Of a stretch of 64,000 nt of DNA, positions 1-33,857 are shown piece after piece. The stretch spans positions 682,001 through 746,000 of the forward strand of contig BAAHQB010000012.1 of the NCBI GenBank assembly GCA_054601695.1, read 5' to 3'. The notes under the pieces are model-generated. The model did not search any database and was not told where the DNA came from. It saw only the letters and a program-made list of their open reading frames with translations. Numbering within the stretch: position 1 is the first letter of the stretch; each line of letters starts with the position of its first letter. Made by a program: the position numbers and the translations under genes. Origin of the DNA: Amorphochlora amoebiformis (lineage: Eukaryota > Cercozoa > Chlorarachniophyceae).

Positions 1-114
1 ATATGTATATATGTATACATATAGTATGTACACACACATGTACATATTTATCCACCTTCCAAGCAACCATAAGCACTGAGAGCTCCAAAGCATAGATAAT
101 CTATATGTATATAG

Positions 115-147
<33 letters not shown>

Positions 148-250
148 TTGTACATATTATATACACATATAATACATATAAACATACATATATATATATA
201 TATAGATGTATTTATTTATAATAAATATATATATATATATATTTACATAT

Positions 251-309
<59 letters not shown>

Positions 310-342
310 CAATATATAATATATATATATGTGTGTTTATAC

Positions 343-381
<39 letters not shown>

Positions 382-418
382 CATATACAAACATATAATT
401 TATACATATTGTTCAATA

Positions 419-449
<31 letters not shown>

Positions 450-493
450 ATATATATATATTTATATATTATATACGTATACATTATATAAGT

Positions 494-534
<41 letters not shown>

Positions 535-590
535 TTTATATTTGTGTGTTTGCGTACATATAAATCTATATGCATGTATTAACTGATGCG
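1..590. repeat. AT-rich microsatellite tract
   Basis: Almost uninterrupted alternating (AT)n and (ATAC/ATGT)n repeats, with one short unique patch at about 41-105. The open frames here encode only Tyr/Ile runs, so no gene is supported. Confidence 0.9.
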
Positions 591-686
591 ATGTCTCCTT
601 CTAGAGAATTGGACGCCTTATTTGAATTCCGCGTCATTGCGCCTGAAACCGCCAGCAACGTGCCACCGACAACCGTCAAAGACTGA
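591..686 (+). CDS. Possible terminal exon of an unrecognised gene
   Basis: A short non-repetitive island reads openly from ATG 591 to TGA 684-686 (31 codons). Its protein has ordinary composition (contains ELDALFEF and VIAPETASN). A pyrimidine-rich acceptor, TCTCCTTCTAG, ends at 604, so the island may instead be the last coding exon (605-686) of a gene entering from the left. AT repeats lie on both sides, like the introns elsewhere in the window. No domain is recognised. It could also be unique spacer that happens to be open. Confidence 0.35.
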   Translation: MSPSRELDALFEFRVIAPETASNVPPTTVKD

Positions 687-778
687 ACATATATATATAT
701 ATACACATATACATATATATATCTATATATATATATTTATATATATATATATATGTATGTCTAGTATATATATATATA

Positions 779-846
<68 letters not shown>

Positions 847-903
847 GATATATAAAGAGGCAAGGAGAGAAAGAGAAGTATACACAAACACGCACATATA
901 TAC

Positions 904-938
<35 letters not shown>

Positions 939-983
939 GAAGTATAGACACACACGCACATATATATTATATATATATATGTA

Positions 984-1065
<82 letters not shown>

Positions 1066-1076
1066 CATATATATAT
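687..1076. repeat. AT-rich microsatellite tract
   Basis: Long (AT)n runs, including a near-perfect one at about 780-843 and another at about 990-1060. No coding signal is seen. Confidence 0.9.
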
Positions 1077-1535
1077 TTTAGTGTTAGAATAAAACAGCGT
1101 GAGATGATGCAGCTCGATTAGGTTATCGATAGCGGGTCGAAACATCGTCTTACGTCTACTGGAGGCGCTGGATCTCGCCGGAGTTTCCGGAGATTGTCGG
1201 AGATTGTCTCACCCGGTATTAGCTGACACTCTTCGGAGATACCCGGTGGTAACGGGGCGAGTGTTAGGTGACAGGATGTGATGTCACACCATGTCACGCA
1301 TTTTTTATGGAACTTTCCCGGAGATTCAAGTGTTTGAGAAGTTCACGTAGTTCGAGAATATTTTGTGCGCTCATACCCAATTTGTTCCAACCAAGTGAGT
1401 CATAATCCAAGGGGCATAACTCAAACGGATTTCAACCAAATCTGCACCACCGGTCTACTATACCACTACAATACAAGAGTTCATTCCATGACCGGACTAC
1501 CGGCCTACACCGGTGCGAAACAATATGTAAATGCA
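1077..1535. other. Unique GC-richer island, no gene seen
   Basis: About 460 bases of normal-complexity sequence with no convincing open frame or splice-bounded exon on either strand. It is rich in short CCGGAGA and ACCGGT-type words: the unit GGAGATTGTC is doubled near 1190-1207, and CCGG recurs near 1452-1515. It may hold 5' exons or control sequence of the gene whose 3' exons start at 2584. Confidence 0.5.
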
Positions 1536-1572
1536 TCTATATATATATATATATATATATGTAATATATATG

Positions 1573-1637
<65 letters not shown>

Positions 1638-1732
1638 TGTATGTATATATGCATATGTACATATACATATTGATGTATTGTGTTACCATTCCGGAGACTT
1701 TCGCTATAGAACAATTCTCACCTTCAATATAC

Positions 1733-1763
<31 letters not shown>

Positions 1764-1809
1764 TAATATATATATGTATGTATATATATGTGTCTATAAA
1801 ACATATATT

Positions 1810-1845
<36 letters not shown>

Positions 1846-2191
1846 TATATGCATATATATATATATATGTGTGTGTGTGTGCATAAATATAGGTATGCAT
1901 ACACACATATACACATATACATATACACACATACACACATTTACATATATTTATATATTTATATATATGTACAATTATATAGACATGTAATAGATTTTTT
2001 TTTTTTTAATTTTATATATTCACGAGAACGTACATACATAAAATTACCCATTTATGTATATATAAATACCTAAGAACAAGACGGAGAGGATTAAGTTAAA
2101 TGCGCAGTCGACGTTACACAGGGACATTGATATCTGAACACACATATAGATACGTACGTAAATATGTTATATGCATATGTTTCCATACATA

Positions 2192-2257
<66 letters not shown>

Positions 2258-2266
2258 TTTCAAACA

Positions 2267-2315
<49 letters not shown>

Positions 2316-2583
2316 AATTACATAAATATATACGTCTGATATGAACATATTGTGCAAAAAAAACACATACCATAATTTCATTTTCCTTACCTCATTCATA
2401 TGTAAATAATACATAAATGTAAGATATATATATATATATATGTATATGTATGTTGTAAGCACAGCGATATGGTATACAACGGGTAGTCCACGATTAGGTT
2501 AAGGCCCGTTTGAATCTAACAGTTTGGATTAAACGATTTCGATTATGATAAAATACAAGGTATGCGCGCACAGGAAGATCTAG

Positions 2584-6955
<4,372 letters not shown>

Positions 6956-6957
6956 GT

Positions 6958-7575
6958 GTGTGTGTAAAGGGGTTCTGTCTCGGACCTCTCGAAAGTCTCC
7001 ATTTCGAACGTCGAAACGAAAAACCATCCGGACAAATAAAAGCGGCAACATACCGAACAATCCCTGCAAAACCGAGAAGCTCAAACTCAAGAATGAACGG
7101 GTCGACGTGGACTCCCGCAGAAGGTTGGAAAGGTTATTTCTTCCGGAAATTTGTTTTTTCGTATTTTTCTTGGCGGAGATAGAGGATGGGATGAAAATCC
7201 TCACCGTAGAGAAGATCAAGAGGATCGTGCAATCATAATACAGCTGAATCGTCTAAATTCAAACAATGACAAGTCAAATCACTCTTCCACAAGTTCAAAA
7301 AGCCCTCCCCGCCCCTTTCCTCCCTCCCTTATTCGGCTAAGATAACTTGAAAAGTATAAATTATACATTTTACACACCTGCATGAGCTTGTAGTGCGATA
7401 CTACTAAAGCAATTAGCACGCATATAGCCCCAAACTCCCGCAACCCTGACGCCATTTGGCGTTGGTGAACGACTGTCACCCTTTGTGACAGATACTGTCA
7501 CTCAAGTTGACATTCAGTAAAACCCGCGTTTGTCTTCCTAATAGCAATGGTGCTATTTCGAAACGTACTCCCAAA
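6958..7575. other. Unique island upstream of the U-box gene
   Basis: Normal-complexity sequence before the chosen start of the U-box gene. Both strands have moderate open frames at about 6958-7238, but neither resembles a known protein and neither has good splice borders. At 7466-7512 the word GTCAC/GTGAC recurs in inverted form (ACTGTCACCC, TTGTGACAG, ACTGTCACTC), which could form a small hairpin near the promoter. An acceptor-like TTCCTAATAG ends at 7544. The region may therefore hold a 5'UTR intron or an upstream coding exon. Confidence 0.4.
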
Positions 7576-16133
<8,558 letters not shown>

Positions 16134-16679
16134 CAACGCATTTATTTATGTAATTTTCACTTCCATCGCTTTGGAGACACGACTCCTAGTACAATTTATA
16201 TTGTCAGGGTACATTATCGCACGGAAGTAAATCTCACGTACATATGTGTGACCAATAAATACGCTCATGCCCCGGCTAGTAAACATGTTGATACAGCGGG
16301 TCGAAAATCCATACTTACCTTTATATGGCCAGGATCACAGCCCATGGCTTACAAACCTTCATACAAATATTTACATTCACCGAATCATGCCCTCACGGTC
16401 ATGCATATTTGTACGGCAGAGTACTATGGCATATTACATCTCACGCGCAGAATCTTTATATTATATATTATATACATATATATATAAATACATTATATAT
16501 ATATATATATATATATAATATATGCATACATATATATATGTATACATATATATATATATATATATATGCATATTTTGTACATATGTATATATATATGTAT
16601 ATACAAAATATGTATATATATGTATATATATATATATATAATATATATGTATATATTACATACAAATAGATTTCCAAAG
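16134..16679. other. Spacer between two plus-strand genes
   Basis: About 300 bases of unique sequence follow the stop at 16133, then AT repeats from about 16457 up to the next ATG. The short open frames at 16248-16450 have no splice borders or recognisable motifs. This is probably 3'UTR and the promoter of the next gene. Confidence 0.5.
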
Positions 16680-16742
16680 ATGGGAGCTCAGCCCGAGGAG
16701 GTTGTAAATTCGTTTGTCTCTGCAAATACTGGCTCGGTATAC

Positions 16743-16797
<55 letters not shown>

Positions 16798-16945
16798 TAT
16801 ACATATTATATACATGTTTACAATTATCGTGTGTGTGCGTTTGTGTTTGTGTAATACGAATACATACATATATAAATATATATATATATATGTATATATA
16901 TAATATGTGTATTCATTGCATATATTTTTGTATATATACATTAAA

Positions 16946-16994
<49 letters not shown>

Positions 16995-17565
16995 ATATAT
17001 ATATATATGTGAATACACACATACATATTTTACATTATATTCTATTATAATATATTATATAATATTGTATTATATTGTATTATATTACATTATATTATAT
17101 TATATTGTATTATATTATATTATATATTATATTATATTATACTAATATTATATTATATTATATTATATTATATTATATTATATTATATTATATTATACTG
17201 TAGTATAGTATATTATATTACATTATTTGATATTGTACAATGTTATGTTGTACTATATTGTATTATATTATATTATATTATATTGTATTATAGGATGTAT
17301 ATTATATTATAGTATATTGTATTATATTATACCACATTATATTATATTACATTACGTTATATTATGTTATAATATATTATATTACATTAGATTATATTAT
17401 CATATTGCACATTATATTATATTATATTGTATTATATTATAATGTTTTATAGTATACTACATTATGTTATATAGGATTATATAGTATTGTATTATATTAT
17501 ATCAATATAATATATATATATATTTATATAGTACATAATATTATTATTTATGTAAGACTTTATAC

Positions 17566-17605
<40 letters not shown>

Positions 17606-17644
17606 ATATATACGTGTATGTATGGACATATTAAAAAGAAAACA

Positions 17645-17711
<67 letters not shown>

Positions 17712-17778
17712 TTATATATATATATATATATATATCAAATACACACATATAAATTTACACATTTATGCAAACCGTTAT

Positions 17779-17821
<43 letters not shown>

Positions 17822-18120
17822 TATATGTATATATATATTGTATATATTTAGTGCAATATATATAAATACATATAAATATATCTGTATTCATAAATGTATA
17901 ATATATATATATACATTTGTATGTACATATATATATATATATGTATATGTATATATCACATACATATCATATCTGTGTATCTTAATATGTAAGTATATAT
18001 AATATAGGTCGTCAGCGACGAGTCTGATATTTTTCTACATCATATGGTTAAGCATATATATACTACATATATATATATATATGTATATATAAATCTCTCT
18101 CTCTATCTCTCTCTCTCTCT

Positions 18121-18189
<69 letters not shown>

Positions 18190-18198
18190 GTGTATATA

Positions 18199-18234
<36 letters not shown>

Positions 18235-18265
18235 TACAAATATAGTATCCACATTAAATAAAGAT

Positions 18266-18296
<31 letters not shown>

Positions 18297-18334
18297 TGTA
18301 TATATATATATATGTATAATATGTGTAAATATAT

Positions 18335-18381
<47 letters not shown>

Positions 18382-18752
18382 ACAATTATACATACCTACA
18401 TATACGTATACTCATAAAAATATATAAATGGATATTATATATAGTTATTTATACATATATATAGGTATATATATATATATTTAAATATATGTATATATAT
18501 ATATAAAACATATATTATGTAGTAAATATACATATATATATATATATATACATATATATATCCATATGTAAGTGTAGTATAAAATTAGATATATGCAAAC
18601 GTAATATATTTGCACACAACATATATATATATTATATATATATATATATATATACATATATGTATACCAATGTATATATATAAATATATATTAATATACA
18701 TACATGAATATAAATACATATCCATAGGTATTATACTGATTTATCTACGCAA

Positions 18753-18815
<63 letters not shown>

Positions 18816-18842
18816 ATATCCATATGCATATATATACGCATA

Positions 18843-18899
<57 letters not shown>

Positions 18900-18954
18900 A
18901 ATGTATATATATATATACATATATGTATATATATTTACATATATATTATATCAG

Positions 18955-19008
<54 letters not shown>

Positions 19009-19047
19009 CAAATGTATACGTATGTACATGTATGTATACATACATAT

Positions 19048-19087
<40 letters not shown>

Positions 19088-19098
19088 CATAATGTACC

Positions 19099-19135
<37 letters not shown>

Positions 19136-19534
19136 ATATATACACATACATATGTTATATTTAAATATATACACATATGGAAATGGAGGTATAAAATCTG
19201 ATGTTGAAAAGAACAATTCACATTAATATTCCCAAAGGTGAGCATGTCCGAGCTCCCTGAAGCCAGCGAAACCAAGGTCGAAAATCTAGCAATGACCAAT
19301 TCCGGAATCGTAAAACCCGTCGAAACCCCTAAAACCGTTGCCGGCTTCTCTGCCGGCTTCTCCCAAAACCCTAGCGCTAAACCTAGCATAACAAGCCCTC
19401 TCCCCGCGAGGTATCAGCCAACGGCGTCCATACCAGAGCTCAATCTAGATGTACTCGATCATGCTGGGTTGCGTCATGAATCGATGCGAATCGATCGCGA
19501 CCCCAACGAACACAAAACCCGTTTTGAGGACTAG
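16680..19534 (+). CDS. Small protein of unknown function, 3 exons
   Basis: Exons 16680-16736, 18008-18046 and 19238-19534 join at phase 0 to give 393 nt (130 aa). The start is ATG 16680 ([13 protein letters not shown]); the stop TAG is at 19532-19534. Donors are G|GTATAC and G|GTTAAG; acceptors are AATATAG and CCCAAAG. The last exon is hydrophilic and Pro/Ser-rich ([19 protein letters not shown]) and ends in [12 protein letters not shown]. There is no signal peptide, membrane segment or recognisable domain. The first intron holds a large degenerate TTATA array and the second (AT)n. The third exon is convincing; the middle one (13 codons) is supported only by phase and splice motifs. Confidence 0.55.
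17032..17512. repeat. Degenerate TTATA array in an intron
   Basis: About 480 bases of imperfect TTATA/TTATATTA pentamer repeats with scattered G and C substitutions, in the first intron of the 16680-19534 gene. It differs from the surrounding (AT)n and resembles the array at 29590-30095. Confidence 0.85.
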
Positions 19535-20193
19535 ATCTAGTAGATCTACAGCTATGGTCTAGATGGTCTAGGTGGTGCGCATTGCTATATTGTGTGACTG
19601 ATGAAGTTACTCTAGTACTATTCGACTACTTCTAGACAATTGAATTAGTTAATATCTAGAATATCTAGATATTACACATACAAGTATTAGATTACTATTT
19701 CTAAAGTTAGCGTGCTAGCTAGATTAGACATACACTAGATACACTAGGTCTAGGATACAGTATAACTACTACTACCTAGACTACTACTAGTACTAACTAG
19801 ACTAACTCTAGTAACTAGACTAAGTCTAGTAAGTAGCTAGTATAACCTAGATAACACTAACATTGATCTAGATATCCTAGATATCCTAGATATCTAGAAC
19901 ATCTGGAAACTCTAGTTATAATTAGCTAGATGTACAATATGTAGAATCTATCCAGCAATTACTAGAATTAGCCTGATCATAAAGTTTTTGCAACCGTCCA
20001 GACCGTCAATACGTACCGGCATTATCTAGATTATCTAGATTCATACGAGATTATCTTACTATCTACTTCTAGTGACTCTAGTCTACTAGTCTAGCTAGAA
20101 CAATTAAATCACGAATCTAGTAACAAGATCAAGTTAATTATTTGATGATCAGTGAATTGTTCTACCGTTGCTACCTCTAGTACCTAGGCGCAA
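19535..20193. other. CTAG-rich convergent intergenic spacer
   Basis: Lies between the stop of a plus-strand gene (19534) and the stop of a minus-strand gene (20194). It is dense in the palindrome CTAG and longer forms such as TCTAGA, GATATCTAGA and CTACTAGT, and it contains no (AT)n. No open frame of note. Both flanking genes end here, so it probably contains both 3'UTRs and polyadenylation sites. Confidence 0.7.
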
Positions 20194-26911
<6,718 letters not shown>

Positions 26912-27092
26912 TCCGACTCAACGGTCAGTGGTTTGTCTTATGTCAAACGTGAGAACTTCAATATACGTGGATATAGATAGTGAGATAAGTGGGTAGAACA
27001 CATATAGATATATATTTATCTGATCTTAAGATATGTGATATGTATATTTTAATATCATCAGATATATCGTTTCAAATATAAAATAGCGCTTG
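26912..27092. promoter_or_regulatory. Bidirectional promoter region (inferred)
   Basis: 181 bases separate the minus-strand start codon at 26911 from the plus-strand start codon at 27093. The stretch is non-repetitive, in contrast to almost all other non-coding DNA here. It must hold both 5'UTRs and both promoters if the two starts are right. No specific element is identified. Confidence 0.5.
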
Positions 27093-27445
27093 ATGGCTCC
27101 TTCCCGTATCCGGATTGCCTTGGGCCTCCTTTGCGTCCAGAGGGGGGTACTAGTGCCCCCCTTGGGAATAAAGGAGAGGGTTCTACGGAGGGGTGAAGTA
27201 TCTCGGAGGTTGAGAAAAATTGAGGCGGGAGGTAACGGGAGAGAGGGTACTTTTTTATATTTAACTCTGTTGTGCGGAAGATTGTGCATAATTATGTAAT
27301 TGTGTCCAGCGCGAGAGATAAGAAAACTTTTCCTTCCCCCCCTTACCAAGTACCCCTATTCCCACTACCAGTACCTAATTGACCTCAGGTATAATGCATA
27401 CACCATACATAAATATACATTTCTATATGCATTTATATATGTGTG

Positions 27446-27478
<33 letters not shown>

Positions 27479-28102
27479 GTATACATATAAATACATTACT
27501 CCTGGCAGCTATGATGGTTCCAGCTTCTCGGGCTGGCAATCTCAAACCCCGAACGGGAACCCTCATCGTAACGAATCCAAGAAACAGGCAAGGAAAAGTC
27601 CTTTCTAAAAGAATTTTACTCTCACCTGCACTCCCACTCTCAGTCTTACCCTCACTTTCACTATCACTCACTCCCACTTTCACCCTCACTTTCACTTATT
27701 TTGTGTCTCTCCCTGAATCCTTCCAATTCATAAGCTTTCATTCTTTCTGGAACTCCCTTTCTCTATCATAAGGCTCTATCCCCGTTATTATTTCATGTGA
27801 AAACCAAGCCCGCTAACAATAGTCTACGAAATGACTATCTCTCCCACTCTCTCTGCATCTCTCTATTCCTCCCTGCATCTCTCTATTCCTCCCTCTCTCT
27901 CTTTCTCTCTAACTTCTCCCCTTACTCCCAACCTCCCTCTCCAAACTCCCATAAATCTTGCTCTTTCTCGCGCTCTCTTTACTCTCTCTTTCAGGGCAAG
28001 CAAGCGCTGCCTACCATACAGGAGATTTTGTGTCGCGGGCTAGCCAAATCGCTCAAAATAGATTCTGACATAGGTAGATGAACGTATATAACAACATACG
28101 TG

Positions 28103-28136
<34 letters not shown>

Positions 28137-28141
28137 ATATA

Positions 28142-28185
<44 letters not shown>

Positions 28186-28275
28186 TACACGTATAAATGT
28201 ATCTACATATATATATATATATGATACTTATTATGTATTACATATGTTATATGCAAAAACTAAATATTATATATA

Positions 28276-28318
<43 letters not shown>

Positions 28319-28319
28319 C

Positions 28320-28369
<50 letters not shown>

Positions 28370-28407
28370 ATATACTGTTCAATATACATATATATATACA
28401 ATACATT

Positions 28408-28438
<31 letters not shown>

Positions 28439-28595
28439 GTATATAATATATATTTATATATATGTATAAAATGTTTTATGACCTGCCGGATCTTGTATAC
28501 TGGCCGTGTAAACATGTGTACATAGTGTTTCATGACCTCATGTGAGTATGTACATACTGTTGATAGCCTGTTGGAGTCATTTCTGGCCGCATAAA

Positions 28596-28626
<31 letters not shown>

Positions 28627-29010
28627 CATATGTATTATATATATATATATATATATTTATATGTATATGTATATATATATATATGTATAATATATTTATG
28701 TACTATACATATATATATATATATATTATACATATATTATGTATATCTATATATATATATATATATATATCTATATATATGTTACATAATATATATGTTA
28801 TATACATATATATATATTATATATATATAATATATATATATATGTATATGTTATATATATATATATATATATATTGTATTTTTCAAACATTCGGAAACAC
28901 GTATACAAATATGAATTTAGGATTTAAGAGAGAAAAAGGAGAATAGAGAGAAGAGAACGAGGCAGTGGGAGAGAGAGAGTGGTAAGATAGAGAGGAGGGC
29001 AGAGACAGAG

Positions 29011-29041
<31 letters not shown>

Positions 29042-29098
29042 ATGGGAAGAATTGATTTGTGTTAACATGTAAACTAAATATTCCTGTACCTATGTAGT

Positions 29099-29135
<37 letters not shown>

Positions 29136-29162
29136 CGTATATATATTATATATACATCATGT

Positions 29163-29208
<46 letters not shown>

Positions 29209-29209
29209 A

Positions 29210-29257
<48 letters not shown>

Positions 29258-29528
29258 GTAATACGCATTAGCCTCTGAAAGCCTATGTCTACGTGTTGCA
29301 GGCAGGACAGACGCAGGGGTAAGTATAATTAATTATACACAGACATTTTAATATATGTATATATATACATATATATATATATATATTACATTTATATATA
29401 TATATATATATTTACATATATATATATATATATGTGTGTGTATATATATACATGCATATTTAGAATATATTTACACATATTAGTGTATTTATTACATATA
29501 CACATATATATGTGTATTTATTACATAT

Positions 29529-29564
<36 letters not shown>

Positions 29565-30110
29565 GATAACAATACACTAAAATATATTATTTTAATTGCA
29601 TTATATTAGATTACATTGCACTATACCATATTGTATCATATTATATCACGGTATGCTTTATTGTGTACTATATTATATTATATTGCAGTATATTGTCTTA
29701 TATTATATTGTAGCATTATCACATTCGGTATGCTTTATTGTGTACTATATTATATTATATTGCAGTATATTGTCTTATATTATATTGTAGCATTATCACA
29801 TTACATTACATATATTATATTATATATTGTATCATATTATATAATATTATATATTATATTATATTATATTATATTATGTTATATTATATTATATTATATT
29901 GTATTATATTATATCATATTATATTATCTTATATTATATTATATTATATTATATTGTATTACATTACATTATATTATATTATATTATGTTATATTATATT
30001 ACATTATATCATATTTTACTACATTATATTATGTATATCATATTATATTATACTGTATTATATTGTATTATATTATGTTATATTCATATCCTGGTATATT
30101 TTACATACAC

Positions 30111-30192
<82 letters not shown>

Positions 30193-30230
30193 AATTACAT
30201 GTATATGTATATGTGTATGTGAAAAGGTAT

Positions 30231-30275
<45 letters not shown>

Positions 30276-30625
30276 TAATGTATATGTAAGGTGCACGCCC
30301 GGTGTCAAAAAGCTTCTTTTTTCAGTCGAAATCGCCTTAATCCTAACGTCTTGCCGAGCGCTATAAACAGGTATATTATCTATGAAAATATTTCTATTTA
30401 CATACATATGTGTATATTACTACATTTATGTTAAATAAATAAACTACACATGTATTGGAATGTCACGTATGCATATCTATATATATATATATATATATGT
30501 AAATATACAAAGAAATTATATATATGTAGATACAACATTAAATACATATATATATATATATATGTATATATATAATATATATATAAAACATATATGTATA
30601 TAAAATATATACACCTATACCTTTA

Positions 30626-30714
<89 letters not shown>

Positions 30715-30879
30715 ATATATACACATAAATAAGTATAATTGTATATAATATACTTGTATGTATATGTACTATTCTCTACATAGGGTCTTACCCCCAAGTT
30801 TACGCGTTAACTTGGCAAGAGAGGTATATGTGTATTCACTAAATAATGTATATATATATATGCTTATATTTATATACAA

Positions 30880-30913
<34 letters not shown>

Positions 30914-30932
30914 AAGACACATACACACACGC

Positions 30933-31010
<78 letters not shown>

Positions 31011-31086
31011 AATATATATAGATATATATATATATATGTGTATGTGTAATATACATATATATTCATATAATTTTATGTTTTCAAGT

Positions 31087-31121
<35 letters not shown>

Positions 31122-31143
31122 TATATTTACATAATATAATATA

Positions 31144-31200
<57 letters not shown>

Positions 31201-31318
31201 TTATGTACATATATAATATATATATATACATATATATAAATACATAATATATTATATAATATATATATATAAATATATACACATATATACATATATGTTA
31301 TATCTTAAGAAAATGAGA

Positions 31319-31392
<74 letters not shown>

Positions 31393-31629
31393 TATATATG
31401 TATGTATAAGTATATACCATGTAGTATCTTATGTGTAGAATTAGGTACATGTAAATGCAATATCAACATTGTACACAAATATTACATATATATATATATA
31501 TATAATACATATATATATACAAATATATTTATATCTTTATTAATATATATAGAAGATCTCGATGTATATATATATATATATGTATATGAACGTAATACAT
31601 TATTTAGATGCATCAATCATTCATACATA

Positions 31630-31661
<32 letters not shown>

Positions 31662-31782
31662 ATATAAAATAAATATATATATATATATATATACATGTAC
31701 ATCTATATATGTATATATTTACATGTAAATATGCATACATACATACATTCATATTTAAACATATACAATTTATATGCATGCA

Positions 31783-31820
<38 letters not shown>

Positions 31821-32143
31821 ATATATATATATATAATACATGTAGATATGCATACATACATACATTCATATATAAACATATACAATTTATATGCATGCAT
31901 ATATATATATATATATAATCTTATATATATAATATATATATATATATATATGTATATAATATATGTATACATATAATATATATACACACATACAAATGTA
32001 CATATAACATATATACATATACATAGGTATATATACATATATACATACACATATATATATATATATATGTATGTATACATGTGTATACACATGCATACAT
32101 ATTTAAGAACATGTATAGGTATGTTAATGTGCATGTGCATATG

Positions 32144-32180
<37 letters not shown>

Positions 32181-32783
32181 TATATGTATATATTTACACC
32201 TATATATTACAACACATAATTTTATACACTATTATATAGATATAATATATATATATTGTAATGTAATATATATATATAACACATTACTTAGGTACCGCCG
32301 GATTTCCACCCTCGAAGTCACACATTAACCAAAACCTACGCCTACACTCTACATACGGACGACATTCTACCCCCCCTTCTTCGAAGTAAATCCTCTCTTC
32401 CTCGACTTTTTTCTCTCACCTGGTTGCCTTTTCTCTCTGTCCAAATATATGAGATATCTAATATGCATCAACATATATCACACATGTTGCTAAAGAATAA
32501 TATATTATATATAGATGTTATGTATATGCATAAATATTGTGATAAAATGCAAGGATTGCATTAGAATTCGTGTACAGATATGTGTAAATACGTGTATATC
32601 TAAATGAATAAAATGAATATGTTTTTCACTTTCCTCTTTCTCCCTCCTCTCTCTCTAAGGGTTTTGAGTGGTGTGAATTGTCTATCTGTATAGAATTCTG
32701 TCTCTATCTGTATTTGTTTGCATATGTGTAATATGCTGTGAGTATATTTGTCATATATTATACTATCAATATTATAATATATT

Positions 32784-32816
<33 letters not shown>

Positions 32817-32929
32817 ACATATATGTATTTAAATTGAGTTATATAATATATATATATATATATAATATATATATTTATATATATATATATACTTGAATAT
32901 ATGTATGCATATATATATATATATACATA

Positions 32930-32961
<32 letters not shown>

Positions 32962-33428
32962 GATATATGTATGTGTGTGTGTGTACATACATACACTTAG
33001 AAATAATTTACTTACTTAAAAAAAATATATGCCTCTCCAACAGTCACACGCTTCCACGTCCCCCGGCCTCCCCTCAACCTCTCCCTTCTTGCTCAAGGGG
33101 CCAAGCTCATGGAACAGGAAACTTCTCATAATTTTCTTGCTTTCTCCGGACAGAGAGAGAAAGCGAGAGGGGAAGGAAGAGGAGGGGAGAGAGGTGTGGA
33201 GAGTGTTGAGGTAGGATTGTTATGTATGTTAGAAAAATATGTGTTTGTGATGTGTACGTATGCACGGGTGTGTTGATGTTTATACAAATGTATATGTTTA
33301 TATATATTGAAATAATCTCTCTCTCTCTCTATATATATATATATGAGCGTGTGTGTGTTCATATATATAAATAAGTAGAAATTATACATACATATATATA
33401 TATATATATAATTATGTGTGTATATATT

Positions 33429-33466
<38 letters not shown>

Positions 33467-33543
33467 TATACATACATATGTATTATATATGTATATGTAT
33501 GTATATATGTACATATACATGGACATACATATAGAAACATGTA

Positions 33544-33575
<32 letters not shown>

Positions 33576-33816
33576 ATACATGTATATATATATATATATA
33601 TATAACATATGTACTTATATGTTACATTAATATATATGCATAACTATGTGTATATATGTATCCCTAATACATACATATTAATATAATATATATATATATA
33701 TTATATAAATTCATAAAATATTTTATATTTATATATTATTATACATACGAAAATATATATATATATATAATATGTATATAATTTGTTTATATATACGTTT
33801 ACAATACATATTTACT

Positions 33817-33857
<41 letters not shown>

